Below, piece after piece: positions 1 to 10,494 of a DNA stretch of 64,000 bases. Position numbers and translations under genes: made by a program. Source of the DNA: Hippopus hippopus. Lineage: Eukaryota; Mollusca; Bivalvia; Cardiida; Cardiidae. Position 1 is the first letter of the stretch; each line of letters opens with the position of its first letter. The DNA lies in contig OX328108.1 in the NCBI GenBank assembly GCA_946811185.2, positions 18,485,239 through 18,549,238 of the forward strand, given 5' to 3'. Under the pieces are notes generated by a model. It searched no databases, was not told the origin of the DNA, and saw only the letters and a list, made by a program, of their open reading frames with translations.

Positions 1-575
1 AAATATTTAAATCATCTGAGCATAACTTTAAGCATAAAAAGATATAACTCCCACTGTAATCTGATCAGTTTCTTTCAATAAGCTTGAATATTTAACAACA
101 ATCAGGTAACAATGCAGTTTGATAACTAAAGGAGGTAAATGGTAACAAACTATATATCTGTTATAACATGAGTTATTTCCCTTGAAGTACCACATAAGCT
201 TTTGTCATAGTGACTTCCAGAGTTCTGCCAAGGATGCGCCATCGCAGGATCGGCGCTAAAAAATTACAGACGGCGCATTAAAATTATGTCTAATGGGCCA
301 ACTGGCACGTCAAAAATATGCAGCATCGGCCGTAGGTCCGAAAATATGTGGGGCGAATCAACTGGTATAAAATGGTTCCTGCTTTATCTCTGTTTAGTTA
401 TCCGAATTCAGAAAGACGCTTGGAACAAAGTTGTTGTTTGTATCAGCGATTTTCAATGGATAAACTTCTTCAGCAACAAGGTATTTCCCTAATTTTGACC
501 AATAGATATCTTTGTCGCAACAACACGGAACACGTTTTCGAGTTCGTTCTGCATCAGACGATCGCAGTCTTCGCG

Positions 576-1234
576 ATGGCTGAAAAGAAGCAGACAAAAA
601 AAACTAGATCCATACTCATTTATTTTGGCCAATCTGCGTCAGAAAAGGCCAAAACAGACACCCAGCTTGAGCCTACCGATCGGCCGAATACAGACTCGGA
701 ACACTGATAGTCATAAAACTCAACAGATGATGATAAGTCTGACCCCAGGCAAAAAGTTCGTGGTATGAAAAACGACGTTTTAAAAATAAATGGCTCTTGG
801 ATTTTCCCAGGTTGCTGTATGACTGAAAAAAAATCCATGACTTGTTCATTGTGTATAAGTCACAAAAAAGCACAACTCTCTCATGCAACCTACTAAAAAC
901 TTCAGAACTAGCATATTAACAAGGTGCAGATAGTTCCAATCATATAGCTGCAGTGCTTGCAGATTCGATGACTGGTGACCTCCAGAAGAGTATCAAGCAT
1001 ATTTTTGATAAGTAAGAGAGTAGTGTCATGTCAGCTTTGAAGGTTATATTTTGGATAGCCAAAGAAGATATTCCAATAACAAAATATGACAAGTCTTTTT
1101 AAATTGTTGGAATTTGGTTGTCCTAATATTTCTGCACTTAAATGTGGTAAAACTGTTTCCAGTTCCTCTGATAAATCTACTACTGAATTGATGGAGGCAC
1201 TGGCTTATGTTGCAAGAAAATCAGTGGATATCTG
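576..1234 (+). pseudogene. TTF-zinc-finger hAT transposase remnant
   Basis: Only the amino-terminal part is present, and it is broken by stops and frameshifts. From the ATG at 576 the frame begins MAEKKQTKKTRSI, a basic start of the sort seen in ZNF862/KIAA1586-like transposases. Around 789-822 a shifted frame reads NKWLLDFPRLLYD. It is followed near 840-860 by a CSLC pair, which matches the conserved W-L-x-D-F-P ... C-x2-C core of the TTF-type zinc finger. Around 1030-1100 the frame reads ALKVIFWIAKEDIP, typical of the segment after the finger, and then a TAA. Another frame continues as KLLEFGCPNISALKCGKTVS up to the point where the 1235-1974 element is inserted. The catalytic DDE-like and dimerisation regions are missing. 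The inverted copy at 19750-20298 preserves the same blocks with different breaks. It cannot be functional. Confidence 0.75.
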
Positions 1235-1974
1235 CAGACTTCCCGAAAGTTCATAAAAAGTGTCAGACATTCGGTCTGACAAGGCCTGAAAATCTGTCAG
1301 ACCGAAAGAAAATCTGTCAGACCGAAAGAAAATTTAACAAAAACAAAGAAAACATAAGAAAGAAAGGAAACAGTTATATCAACTTTATGCATATAATGCT
1401 ATTAACCTATTTCTGTACTCATTAAGACTTTCAAAAGTCACTGAAATTTCTGTTCACTCTATTTATTCTCTGCTGAATGTCATTACTTGTCAGACCGAAT
1501 CAAATTTAACAAAAACAAAGATGGTGCAATTTAGATTTTTCATGGTCGTCAACTGCGAATGCTCTACAATTTGTGCGTCCAAGAATAAATGTGTTTGTAA
1601 TGCGAAGATGTCGGTCCATTCTTACTTTCTCGCCGTGAAAATCCTGACAGTCTGTGCAGCGTATTTGCACCTTTTCTGAGTCATAAACGAATCATTCTCG
1701 TTGCTACTTCCATTTCTCATTAAATTTTCTCTCCAGTCTCCTTTTCTCATATTCTTTTTTCTTTTCAGAGCGCCGACGTTAATTTTCTTTTTTACCAGGT
1801 TGCGCACTTTCGTAATATTTTAACGACGCCATTTTTGTCCGAAACGTTGCGGTAAAGTTTTCAGCGGGTCGTAATAAATGCCAGACAGTCAGACCGATCC
1901 GGCCTGAAAAATCGTCGGTCCTTGTCAAGATTCGTCGGTCATGTCCGTCGGACCGACGTGTTTCGCGAAGTCTG
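1235..1974. mobile_element. Nested hAT-like element, 6-bp TSD
   Basis: It is inserted in the copy-L transposase remnant. The ends are CAGACTTCCCGAAA and the complement of CAGACTTCGCGAAA. TATCTG is duplicated on both sides (1229-1234 and 1975-1980). The inverted sister copy (19611-20654) reads straight across this point (GATATCTGCCTGG), which confirms the insertion. The interior has repeated 'GTCAGACCGAAAGAAAAT' motifs near the left end and related 'GTCGGTC' motifs near the right end, and no coding region that I recognise. Confidence 0.8.
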
Positions 1975-2138
1975 TATCTGCCTGGAAAAAATATCCATAG
2001 GTCTCATTCGATGTCTGATTGACTGACTTGGCCCCATGTAGCATGAAGATGGCCCCACTTTTTAAGCTTGGGTGGGCCAGTGGCCCCTATAGCTCAAAAC
2101 CTTGGCAGAACACTGGACTTCACAAAGATTTTTCAATT

Positions 2139-2367
2139 CTAACCCTTTTCCACACAATACCGACTTTTTAACGACCCTGGGGAAGACGCCAATTGAAAAC
2201 ATTGTGGGAAAAGGAGAAAATGCTGGTAACCAGCATTTTCTCCTTTTCCAACAATGTTTTCTGCTCTTCCCAAAACAAATGTCAATTTTGAGTCACATTT
2301 ATTTTGTCAACTGCAAATGCTTTCAGTTTGGACAAGTCCAAAATTTTGTTGTTTGGTAAAGAGTTAA
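2139..2367 (+). repeat. TTAA palindromic MITE (family M1), copy 1
   Basis: M1 layout is: TTAACYCTTTACCA left end, 'CACAATCCCRACTTTTAA' block, palindrome of about 57 bp centred on GCTGGTAACCAGC, 'GTCTGCAAATGCTTTCAA' block, and TGGTAAAGAGTTAA right end. This copy has CTAA at the left and shares its right TTAA (2364-2367) with the next copy. TTAA flanks and a CCCTTT-type terminus fit a non-autonomous piggyBac-like element. No coding capacity. Confidence 0.85.
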
Positions 2368-2595
2368 CCCTTTACCACACAATCCCAACTTTTAACAACC
2401 CTTAGAAAGAAGCCTTTTGAAAATATTGTGGGAAAAGGAGAAAACGCTGGTAACCAGCATTTTCTCCGTTTCCCACGTTTTCTACCCTTCCCAAAACAAA
2501 CTTTGATTTTTTAGCCACAACGTTTTTTTTTTGGTCGTTTGCAAATGCTTTCAATTTAGACAAGTTTGAAATTTTGTCGTGTGGTGAAGAGTTAA
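2364..2595 (+). repeat. M1 MITE, copy 2
   Basis: A full-length copy from TTAACCCTTTACCACACAAT to GTGGTGAAGAGTTAA. It shares one TTAA with the preceding copy and another (2592-2595) with the split copy that follows, so three units sit end to end with single TTAA junctions. Confidence 0.85.
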
Positions 2596-2633
2596 CTCTT
2601 TTCAAACAAAATTATAGACTTGTTCAAAATGAA
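2592..2633 (-). repeat. M1 MITE, copy 3, first half of a split copy
   Basis: It starts TTAACTCTTTTCAAACAAAA, continues through ACTTGTTCAAAATGAA and stops exactly where the long-TIR element 2634-9345 begins. The missing continuation ('...TGAAAGCATTTGCAGAC') resumes at about 9347 on the far side of that element. Confidence 0.75.
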
Positions 2634-2650
2634 GGGTCCCTATATAGTAA

Positions 2651-2752
2651 GAAACAGAAATGAAACGAAACGAAACGCAACAAAACAAAACGAAACGAAA
2701 CGAGAACGAAACGGAACGAAACAAAACGAAATAGGATGAAACAAAACGGAAT
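2651..2752. repeat. Degenerate (GAAAC)n pentanucleotide array
   Basis: GAAAC/AAACG/AAAAC variants run uninterrupted for about 100 bp and form the subterminal part of the left TIR of the 6.7-kb element. The complementary array is at 9198-9330. Confidence 0.85.
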
Positions 2753-3135
2753 GCTATTTTTGGTACAAAATCAGGCAGAAGGAAAACCTACATTTGTTTT
2801 TTTTTTCTTTTTTTAATAACCCTTCTTTTGATCGCCATAAGTGTAACAACGTAAGAATTAAAATTTGATGGCGGCTATGCGCACGACGATTGTTATACTT
2901 TAGTGAATTTTGATAATTGTGCAAAAGACATTTTATTTTATTGTTCCTTTTAATGGACTTCTTTTGTTTACTTTGTTATAACATAAATCACCAATAAAAT
3001 GCTCTTCATGTTATTGGCAGCCATCAGTACCGCAAATACATCGCAGTCTTGTTGATATTTTTCCTATTGTTTTCATAAATACTGTGACTAAAAAATCATA
3101 TCAAAATACAGCAAAGTCAATTGCATTGATAATTG

Positions 3136-3453
3136 ATTATGACTGATTGATTTTGTATGGTGTTAAATGCCATTTTCAACATAATTTCAGTTACATCACG
3201 GCGGCAAGTGCAGGTCTATCTGTGCTTTCCTGGAATTTCTTACACAAGTATTCAACACAACATTGTTTCCAAGCCATTGGCTGCTTTTCCACATAACTCT
3301 CACCAACACAACGGCCTTCGGTGAAAGAGGAATGAATCCTGCTGAAATGACTATCATCAATCCTCAGACAGAAATTGACAGAGCAGGGAATCGAACCAGC
3401 GGCTATCTGTTCTCAAGTCCTGTACGGCACTGACTGAGCTACTGAGGCTCGGC
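3136..3453 (-). repeat. tRNA-headed SINE (family S2), copy 1
   Basis: Read on the minus strand, it begins with a tRNA-like head, GCCGAGCCTCAGTAGCTCAG (A-box region) and CTGGTTCGATTCCC (B box). Then comes a body with 'GGATTGATGATAGTCATT' and a TGATTGATTGAT-type tail at its left edge. Sister copies lie at 8335-8578, 17452-17724 and 60520-60787, all on the same strand. Confidence 0.75.
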
Positions 3454-3769
3454 CTTTTGGTAATACCTACTCCCAGTAATGAAACTGGTTTGGCTTCTTA
3501 CAAGATGTGTTAGAATAATCCATTTTATGTCGGGCGAATTACAATGCTTGTTTTAGTCTTTATTAATATTTTGTACATTTGTGCAGATATCATCTTTCTT
3601 TATACATTATCTGTCTTTCAACCACTTTGATTTCTCTCCCCAAATAGCGGCCTCGAAGACCTTATGTAACTGACCATGGCTAATTATATTTAATGTCTCT
3701 TTCTTTTCACGTGAAACAGATATACATAAAAACTCGTGGGGACCGGGACAGACAGTTGTGATTGATTGA

Positions 3770-3995
3770 CTGATTCTAGATTGAACGCCGTTTCAACAAT
3801 TTTTTGGTTTTATCACAGCAACAGCTCACAGATTCGTGCATTTCTTCAGTTCCACTAGTACTTGGCTAGGGCTCTGAATTGTCTTGCCTAAGGACACTTC
3901 CACAAAAAACCCAGTGGATCCAGTGAGGATGGAGCACGGAGCCTCCAGGTCACGAGTCCTAGACTTTACCACTGAGTCACTCAGGACCCTGGAAA
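3770..3995 (-). repeat. SINE-like repeat (family S4)
   Basis: On the minus strand it opens GGTCCTGAGTGACTCAGTGG, an A-box-like tRNA head, followed by a weak B-box region and a body with 'AGTGTCCTTAGGCAAGAC'. Body fragments recur at 38072-38172 and 54140-54300. It ends directly at the pogo-like element at 3999. Confidence 0.6.
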
Positions 3996-3998
3996 ATA

Positions 3999-6335
3999 CA
4001 GTGGAACCCTATTAGAACAAACTTCGCTAAAACGCTGACCCTATTATAACGCGGGTGTCCTATGGCTCCCAAAATTTCGGGGGGTTACCATTTTCGAGTC
4101 TGATCCGAATCCACCGTTCCGTTGATACGAGTCCCCAATGTAAAAACATAACTATCTATCGACCAAATACCGGTGTAAAATCGATACCGTGCACACATGT
4201 GACAATTTTTCACACCTTTACCTTGTTGTTTACTTTTATCACCTACGACTGTGCCCAATTGCTTTGTTTGACAAATACACGCACAGTTGATTACAAAAGG
4301 ACTTCAGCCCATAATTGTCTTCACATAAAATACACAATCTTACATTAGACAGACTTAACATCAATAAATTTCTGTCTGTGGACCATTAATAGCGATATTG
4401 AACGTTCCGTAATTCGCCAATGTATTCGGACAGCCTTAATGTTCGGACACGTTAAATTAGTCAAAAATATTTTATGTCTAGTCCAGAGAGTCAAAATATT
4501 CAAGAATACTAAATACTGAAAATATATTTTCAAAAACATTTGACTTTTAATCAAAAAAAAAAAATCGGCTGCATATTGAAAGCACAATTGTACATCGTGT
4601 GTAAAACCATACTGAACATGAATCCTTCAAGAGCCGAGTCAACCAATAGTAATTCTCAGTCATGAAATTACACACAAAAAAATGAAATTTTTTTTTTTAT
4701 AACGAATGCCTTTCCACAGCGGACCGAGAAGATTACGATCAAAGATCAGACAAGACATAGTCCGCAGTCTGATCTTGATCTACAGAGGCCGCCACAGCAA
4801 CTTTAGCCCTGGAAGATGCCTAAGGGTTAATTCTTTCGCGGCTTTTGGATGTTCTGTCAGCAGTTTCGCCATTTTTCACAACGTTTTCGAAAGGCATCTT
4901 AAGCAGAAGTATGAAAAGTCAGTCCATAGAGGGAAATGGTCGAAGCCCTGTGTTGTCCCCATAATTACAAAAATAAGGCATTATTGAATAGAAAACCTTG
5001 TTTCTCTTACTCATCGGTAATTAATCCATTTAACTTATGCTTCAAGTTAACGTAAGCTTTTTTTTTATTTCGGTCACAACAAAATTTTCTGAAAATGGTC
5101 GAATGACTTTTTTTCTGCCGACTACACAATATACATGTGACACGACTGGGGTGTTCTGGCAGTAATCATTACGATGCACAAAAAGGCTGTATCAGATCAT
5201 ATAAGCATGCGAGATATTGGCTTCTGTCGTTTGTTTTGAATAGAGGTCAGCCCATATCCAGGTATAAATTCTTCGGGCGAAACAGTTGCAAGTGTGTACG
5301 CCAAATGTTTACAGTACAACTCTCTCGCTTTGAATTATTGGCACGTTACATCATACCCCTAATGCAAACTTTACTGCAAACATTAATTTTGTGGATAGGC
5401 GACTGGTGTGAAATCTTTATGGATAGAAAGTTAAATTTTTATGGTCGTATTTAATCGTTCACTGCCCATGGCAGACTGACAATTTAAATCTCTATACCAA
5501 ATTTTAGATATGTCCGAATTCAGAGCAATTGCAGACAACAACAAAATTTGAAATCCGTTCATGATAGGGTAGAAACAATGTGGTGAAAGGAGAAAATGGT
5601 TTCCAGAATTTTCTCTTTTCCTCATGCTTTTCAAAAGCTGTCTTGAAAATGAGGTAAAGGGTTAAAGTCTTTGCAGCCTGTGTAGATAAACATCGGACTT
5701 CAAAGAACGTGCAGTCTTATCTTGGATCTATACCATCCCCAGCTGAACTATGACCCAAAGCGTTTTTGTAGAAAGCTACTTCTCTTATGCCTAAACAAGG
5801 TAAGAACATATTTAAGATCCGATTATTTCAAGATTGAAAACCATGCCGTCCACACAAGATCTGTATTACAAGCAGTGTAGATCCCTCCACCTTAGTCTAA
5901 TTTATAGACCTCGACGCACATTTTTCATTTTTACTTTCACGTACGTCGGGTTCTGTCTCGTTTGATTCTTAAAAAGATTTCGTAAGTCGAAGTCCATTAG
6001 TGTTTGTTATGCAATCGTCAGCATGATTGAAAAGCATGGCGGCGGTACCGTCTGCAATTCAACATGATAATGTTTTATTATATTTCTGAATGAACTAGGT
6101 TGCAATTCAGCTAAACAGCAACTGAATAATTTCTAATAAACATAGTCCGAATATATTGGAAAATAACAGCAATTAATTGATGCTATAGGCCCATAGTTCT
6201 TGCAATGGTTGGCGGATGGGTCACGGGTAGTGTGTGTGTGTGTGGGGGGGGTATCAGCATTATACACTTCACCCCGGATATAACGCTGTTAGAGATCGCG
6301 GCTCCCGACGACAGCGTTCTAGCGGGGTTCCACTG
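3999..6335. mobile_element. pogo/Tigger-like element, TA TSD
   Basis: The ends are CAGTGGAACCCTATTAGAAC and the complement of CAGTGGAACCCCGCTAGAAC, with TA on both sides (3997-3998 and 6336-6337). CAGT...ACTG ends plus a TA duplication fit the pogo branch of Tc1/mariner. I find no DDE transposase. The interior hosts an M1 copy (5451-5665) and a (GT)n/G-run at about 6230-6252. Confidence 0.75.
5451..5665 (-). repeat. M1 MITE, inside the pogo-like element
   Basis: It has TTAA at both ends (5451-5454, 5662-5665). It contains 'ATTTTAGATATGTCCGAATT', 'GAGAAAATGGTTTCCAGAA' as an eroded palindrome centre, and GAGGTAAAGGGTTAA at the end. It is more diverged than most copies. Confidence 0.8.
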
Positions 6336-6755
6336 TACTATGAAGAGGTAAATCTGTTATTTTGCAGCTGGTCAAGGTGTTAGTTGCTGGCAGAAATATA
6401 AATTTTAAATTCCAATAAAAAGTAAATAAAAAGAATGAGCGACCTTGAACTTTTAACCTAGGTTTGAAATTAATTTTTCTACTTGCGACTAAGAGCGATA
6501 AGAAGACCATTTCTTTCAGACGAAATTATTTCCGCAGCATATGTACCAATTCATTTTATGGTTTCTGGGTACATCAAAAGTTTTATGCGCTATTTGTCCC
6601 TTTTAGTCACTATTTGAAACCTTCCAATTTGCTCTCTACTAGTTCATTTTATATAAAAAAAGAGGTTTCTTAAAAAGAAATTGTAACTAACAGTAGCCCC
6701 AAAAGACGACTTTAAAATAAGTTAATACTAACTTACAGTTCACAAAATATACAAT

Positions 6756-7016
6756 AAGCCATGCTCTGGAAAAAGGGGGCTTAATACATCTCCATGATTC
6801 ATGATACCAAGCAAGTCCTCACACAATTTTAGATCGATAAAATCTGTTTTGTATAACAACCCACTGTATCATGAAGTACTCTGGTCCTTTGACATGCAGA
6901 AAAGTGACCAATAGCGAAAGGTTACAGCTCAGGTCAGGCCTGCGGGGACTGCGCAGGCTGACCTGGGTCGATACTTTTTACGGATTCATTAAGCCCCCTT
7001 TTACAGAATATGGTTC
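6756..7016. repeat. Fold-back MITE (family F), copy 1
   Basis: Inverted ends: GCCATGCTCTGGAAAAAGGG...GGCTTAAT on the left and ATTAAGCCCCCTTTTACAGA...TATGGTTC on the right. The inside contains GCGCAGGCTGACC. Related copies lie at 7400-7611 (inverted), 31225-31458 and 34463-34690. No coding capacity. Confidence 0.7.
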
Positions 7017-7189
7017 AAACTAAGAAAAAAAAAATCTGGGGAAAAAACCATACTCGCATGGTTCAGCTGTAAGCATCTTGACGGCATACTTAAGGGTATC
7101 AAAGGCGAGTTCTATTCGAAATATTCCGGCGCTTGATTGTATTGATTGAGTGTTTAGTGTCTAACGTCCTTTTCATCATTATTGTGTGG

Positions 7190-7385
7190 CGTCCGTGGTC
7201 ATGGGGTAGAGCGTCAGCCTCATAATCATGAGGTCCCTAGTTCGATGCCCGGGAGCAAGTGTCAGCTTTGGGATTTTTCAATGGCCCACACATTCGGCGC
7301 GAGTACTGGTGTAGTTCCCAGGAAGCAGAATAGAGAGAGATCAGTATAAGTTGTAAGAACAAGTTTCTCAATCGATCATCATGTA
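7190..7385 (+). repeat. tRNA-headed SINE (family S5)
   Basis: The head GTCATGGGGTAGAGCGTCAG is an A-box match, and TCCCTAGTTCGATGCCCGGG is a good B box 35-40 bp downstream, followed by a non-tRNA body. I call it a SINE rather than a tRNA gene because no acceptor stem can be closed around these boxes. Confidence 0.6.
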
Positions 7386-7399
7386 AACATTATTTCAGT

Positions 7400-7611
7400 T
7401 GTATCGCTGCATGGCGCAATCTGCACAGGCTGATCTGAATTGAAAATGTTTGCTAGTTAGTCAATATTCTACTTGTCAAAGGACCAGTGTACCTCGTGAT
7501 TCATTCAGCTGTTATACAAAGAGGGAAATTATGAATCCATGATTATATGATGAACTGCTTGTTATGCATAACTGAGAGGCATCAAACCCCTTTTGCCAGA
7601 GCATGGTGCAT
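7400..7611. repeat. Fold-back MITE (family F), copy 2
   Basis: Inverted relative to copy 1: 'CTGCACAGGCTGATCTGAAT', then 'GTCAAAGGACCAGTGTACCT', ending 'CCCCTTTTGCCAGAGCATGG'. The outer left arm is lost. Confidence 0.55.
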
Positions 7612-7699
7612 ATCTAATCGAATTTTTCATTTTTTGACAAAATGCACAACAAAGAGGAAAGAGAGGAAAATGCTTATGTGATAAAACCAATAAAAAACG

Positions 7700-7905
7700 T
7701 CAACAAAGTCAACCGACGCAGTCGTAGAATTGAAATTGTATTAAAAGTGGTGTAAAACACCTTAAAACCAAAAGGGCTGATAAAAAATCGTTAAGCTGTA
7801 CCGAGACAGCGACGATCACAGACCTGCCGTGACCAGAATTCGAACCACAACGCAAAGCACTAGCTACCATATGATCACAGCTCTCATTGCTGAACTGATA
7901 TGACC
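7700..7905 (-). repeat. Possible SINE fragment (family S6)
   Basis: The minus strand holds GTGGTTCGAATTCTGGTC, a B-box-like match, with a degenerate A-box region upstream (GATCATATGGTAGCTAGTGC). Seen only once here, so the call is tentative. A stray M1 palindrome fragment (CATTCTCTCCCTTTCCCACA) lies beyond it at 7999-8018. Confidence 0.4.
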
Positions 7906-8067
7906 TCAATCTTCGAATCAACACGAGTGAAACAAATCCTTTGCTACACAATCACGAAATCACTGCCCCTAAAGGAGAAGACTTGAAAACGTCACCAGCA
8001 TTCTCTCCCTTTCCCACAATGTCTTAAGACAACGCCCTTTTCAACATTAATTGTATCGCTGCATTGA

Positions 8068-8333
8068 GCCTGGACGAGTAGCTCAGTGGTTAGTGCATCC
8101 GAATCGTGACCTGGAGGTTGCGGGTTCGATATCTGGTTGCGGAGAACCTTCTTTCTAGTGATTTTTCGCCTCTCACCTCTGATGCATGTGAGGAAAGTAG
8201 ACAGTAGCTTTGGAAAGAAAGTTGTGTCAGTACTGGTTTGAAAAAGCCAGGAAACACATTGGTCCGTCACTGACCACCATGATATGACCTAAGCTGTTAA
8301 AAAGGCGTTAAACTCTAATACAAACCGAACAAA
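8068..8333 (+). repeat. tRNA-headed SINE (family S1), copy 1
   Basis: The head GACGAGTAGCTCAGTGGTTA (A box) and GTTGCGGGTTCGATATCTGG (B box) is followed by a shared body with 'GGAAAGAAAGTTGTGT' and 'AAAAAGCCAGGAA', and by a tail 'AATACAAACCGAACAAAA'. Copy 2 starts 570 bp downstream. Confidence 0.8.
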
Positions 8334-8334
8334 A

Positions 8335-8578
8335 TCACTGCATTACACCTATCTGTATTTTCCTGCAGTTCTTTTTACCAGTACTTTGCATAATATTCTT
8401 CCCAAGCCACTGGCTGCTTTCAATTGCTTACCATCGATGATCAGCGATGACAGAGGAATGAATCCTGTCGCAACAACTATCATCAATCCTTGGAAAGAAA
8501 TTTATCGAGTGGATATATGAATTAACTACCCTTGTTCTCAAGTCCTGTGTGCTACCAACTGTGCTAACGAGGCTCAGC
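8335..8578 (-). repeat. SINE family S2, copy 2
   Basis: Adjacent to the S1 tail. It shares 'AGAGGAATGAATCCTGTCGC' and 'ACTATCATCAATCCTTGGAA' with the other S2 copies. The tRNA-like head at 8540-8578 is eroded, and the terminal TGATTGAT tail is missing. Confidence 0.7.
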
Positions 8579-8642
8579 ATACTCCGGCACCCTGTTATAG
8601 TGCTATGATACGACAGTGACAGAAGAACAGAAAAAGAAAGCC

Positions 8643-8907
8643 CCGCCCGGGTGGTTCAGTGGTTAGCGTGTCGGACTCATGACCTGGTGGTTGTGAGTTC
8701 GATACCCGGTTGAGGCGAACTTTCTTTCCGGCGTATTTTCGCCTCTCACCTCTGCTGAAGCATGTGAGAAAAGTAGTCGGTGGCTTTGGAAAGAAAGTTG
8801 TGTTAGTACTGGTGTGAGAAAGCCAGGAAGCACGTGTGTCACCAACCGCCATGATATGACCTTAGCTGTTAAAGTGGCGTTAAACCCGAATACAACCAAC
8901 CAACCAA
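8643..8907 (+). repeat. SINE family S1, copy 2
   Basis: The head CCGGGTGGTTCAGTGGTTAG and B box TGTGAGTTCGATACCCGG are followed by the S1 body and an (AACC)n tail 'CAACCAACCAACCAAG'. It is better preserved than copy 1. Confidence 0.85.
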
Positions 8908-9197
8908 GAAAAAGAAAGAAAATTAAATTTTCCCTACATGCCAAATCTTTAAAATTGCACCAAATATGTTAAATTTTTGTGCAACTCCTAAAGCCACAGG
9001 TCCTTGTAGAGGGTCATCGTTTTAAGTGCTTAATCTTGACTCTGACCAGATTTTCAATGCAAGAGATAATCGCAAAGATTCAGCAACATAATTCTTTTGT
9101 GCCTTACATAAACTGGGGGATAAAACAATGGGAAACGGTACAACAGAAAACAATAAATTGAGACAAAAAGATAAGTAAAAATACATTCACTGCTAGA

Positions 9198-9330
9198 TTT
9201 CATCTCATTTCGTTTTTTTCTATTATGTTTTGTTCTGTTTCGTTCTCGTTATATTCTGTTTAGTTCTATTTTGTTTTGTTCTGTTTCGTTCCATTCCATT
9301 TCAGTGCATTTCGTTTTGGTTCCGTTTCTT
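9198..9330. repeat. Degenerate (GTTTC)n array
   Basis: Complement of the array at 2651-2752. It forms the right TIR of the 6.7-kb element just inside CTTACTTTATGGGGACCC. Confidence 0.85.
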
Positions 9331-9346
9331 ACTTTATGGGGACCCA

Positions 9347-9450
9347 AAAATGAAAGCATTTGCAGACTGCAAAATAAACGCCACTCAAAAATTGAAACTT
9401 GACTATAGAAGAGCAGAAAACATTGTGGGAGAAGGAGAAAATGCTGGTTA
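9347..9450 (-). repeat. M1 MITE, copy 3, second half
   Basis: It continues the copy broken at 2633: TGAAAGCATTTGCAGACTGC, then GTGGGAGAAGGAGAAAATGC. It is cut again just after the palindrome's first arm, so the terminal third is missing. Confidence 0.75.
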
Positions 9451-9502
9451 GTTACAGTTAGGAACCAGACAATTCTGTTTTCAGCTTGTAAGTCCCTGTA
9501 AA

Positions 9503-10240
9503 ACTTGTAACTCCTAGGGTGGGGCCAATTTTGACTCCAGGGATATAAATTGGACAATCTTGGTGGAGGTCTACCATATGAAGAATCAGATCATATTTGG
9601 TAGCCCAAGACCTTACAGGTAGGATAAAAAAAAAATTGAAGTTTTTACTAGATAAGCCCATCTAAAACTTGTGAGCCCTGGGATGGGACCAATTATGACC
9701 CCAGGGCTATAAATTGAATAATACGATAGGGGGTCCACTAGATGACGCTTCATGCAAAATTTGGTAGCCCTATGCTTTACAATTTAGAAGAAAAAAGATT
9801 TTTAAAAGTTCACTGTATAAGCCCTTGTTCAACTTGTGACCCTTGGGACAGGACCAATTTTGATCCAAGGGCTATAATTTCAAGGAATCTGGTAGAGGTC
9901 TATTAGGTGAAGCTACATGCAAAATTTGGCAGCCCTAGGCTTCATGCTTTCAGACAAGAACATTTTTAGAGATTTTCAATATATTTTAGTTTTGTTGCCA
10001 AATCAACTAGAGTTTTTATTGGAATCAAATTCTTTGATGGAATTCCGAAAGAGGAATAGCAGGATCATTTCTGAAGTTTCATCAAAATTGGATGGGTAGT
10101 TTCAGACATATTTGAAAGAAAAGTTAACGCACACATGAACCGACAGACACAAACATACACACTGATGCAGGACAGACACCGGGCCATGACGCAAGCCTGC
10201 TGTCCCTCAGCCAGTGGTGCTAAAAATGTGAAAAGCAGTT
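9503..10240 (+). repeat. Tandem repeat of about 165 bp
   Basis: Three units start at 9503, 9667 and 9832 with 'ACTTGTRANYCCTNGGR' and share 'GGGRCCAATTTTGA', 'GGGCTATAAATT', a 'GGTCYA' block and 'AAATTTGGYAGCCC'. After the third unit comes a body with 'TCATCAAAATTGGATGGGTA' and 'TTAACGCACACATGAACCGA', a layout I associate with bivalve repeats. Non-coding. Confidence 0.7.
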
Positions 10241-10299
10241 GTCGACAAAGACCGAAAAAAAGTGATGAAACCAATGTAAAACAAAAATATCAGAAAACT

Positions 10300-10425
10300 G
10301 GCCCTTTACCACTTATTCATATTTTTTCAACTCAAATGAAGAACGCTTTTCTTTTGAAAATATTATGAGGAAAAAAGAAAACACTTGTTACCAGCATTTT
10401 CTCATCTTCCAACAATATTTTCTTT
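10300..10425 (+). repeat. M1 MITE fragment
   Basis: CCCTTTACCACTTATTC, then TTTTGAAAATATTATGAGG and an eroded palindrome (ACACTTGTTACCAGCATTTT). The right third is missing. Confidence 0.6.
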
Positions 10426-10494
10426 ATCTCAATCACCAAAGCATATGCATGCAGGGAATCATAATTGTGTCAACTCTTTATCACACAACAAACC

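Larger units (their letters stand above)
218..2115 (+). mobile_element. hAT-like transposon, 6-bp TSD, copy L
   Basis: The termini are imperfect inverted repeats: CAGAGTTCTGCCAAGG at the left and the complement of CAGTGTTCTGCCAAGG at the right. GACTTC is duplicated directly outside both ends (212-217 and 2116-2121). The interior carries a decayed transposase with a TTF-type zinc-finger region and is interrupted by a second element (1235-1974). A related shorter copy lies in inverted orientation at 19611-20654. The CAG start and the transposase remnant point to the hAT superfamily. A 6-bp TSD is shorter than the usual 8 bp for hAT. Confidence 0.85.
2634..9345. mobile_element. 6.7-kb long-TIR (Mutator-like?) element
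   Basis: The left end GGGTCCCTATATAGTAAG leads into a degenerate (GAAAC)n array. The right end is the inverse: a (GTTTC)n array followed by CTTACTTTATGGGGACCC. The outside sequences are CAAAATGAA (2625-2633) and AAAAATGAA (9346-9354), a 9-bp duplication with one mismatch, and they are the two halves of a single M1 MITE. Long TIRs with 9-bp TSDs are typical of Mutator-like elements, so I suggest that class. I see no transposase inside. The interior holds SINEs, a pogo-like element and fold-backs. Confidence 0.6.

Noticed and set aside
4706..4987. 93-codon frame in the pogo-like element
   Set aside because: No helix-turn-helix or DDE motif. Too short for a transposase.
6230..6252. (GT)n/G-run as a regulatory element
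   Set aside because: Plain microsatellite inside a transposon.
8068..8150. tRNA gene (A and B boxes)
   Set aside because: Boxes are followed by a repeated non-tRNA body and, in the sister copy, an (AACC)n tail. No acceptor stem closes, so it is a SINE head. The same reasoning applies at 7190, 3400-3453, 17690-17724, 45240-45310, 50000-50060 and 60730-60787.
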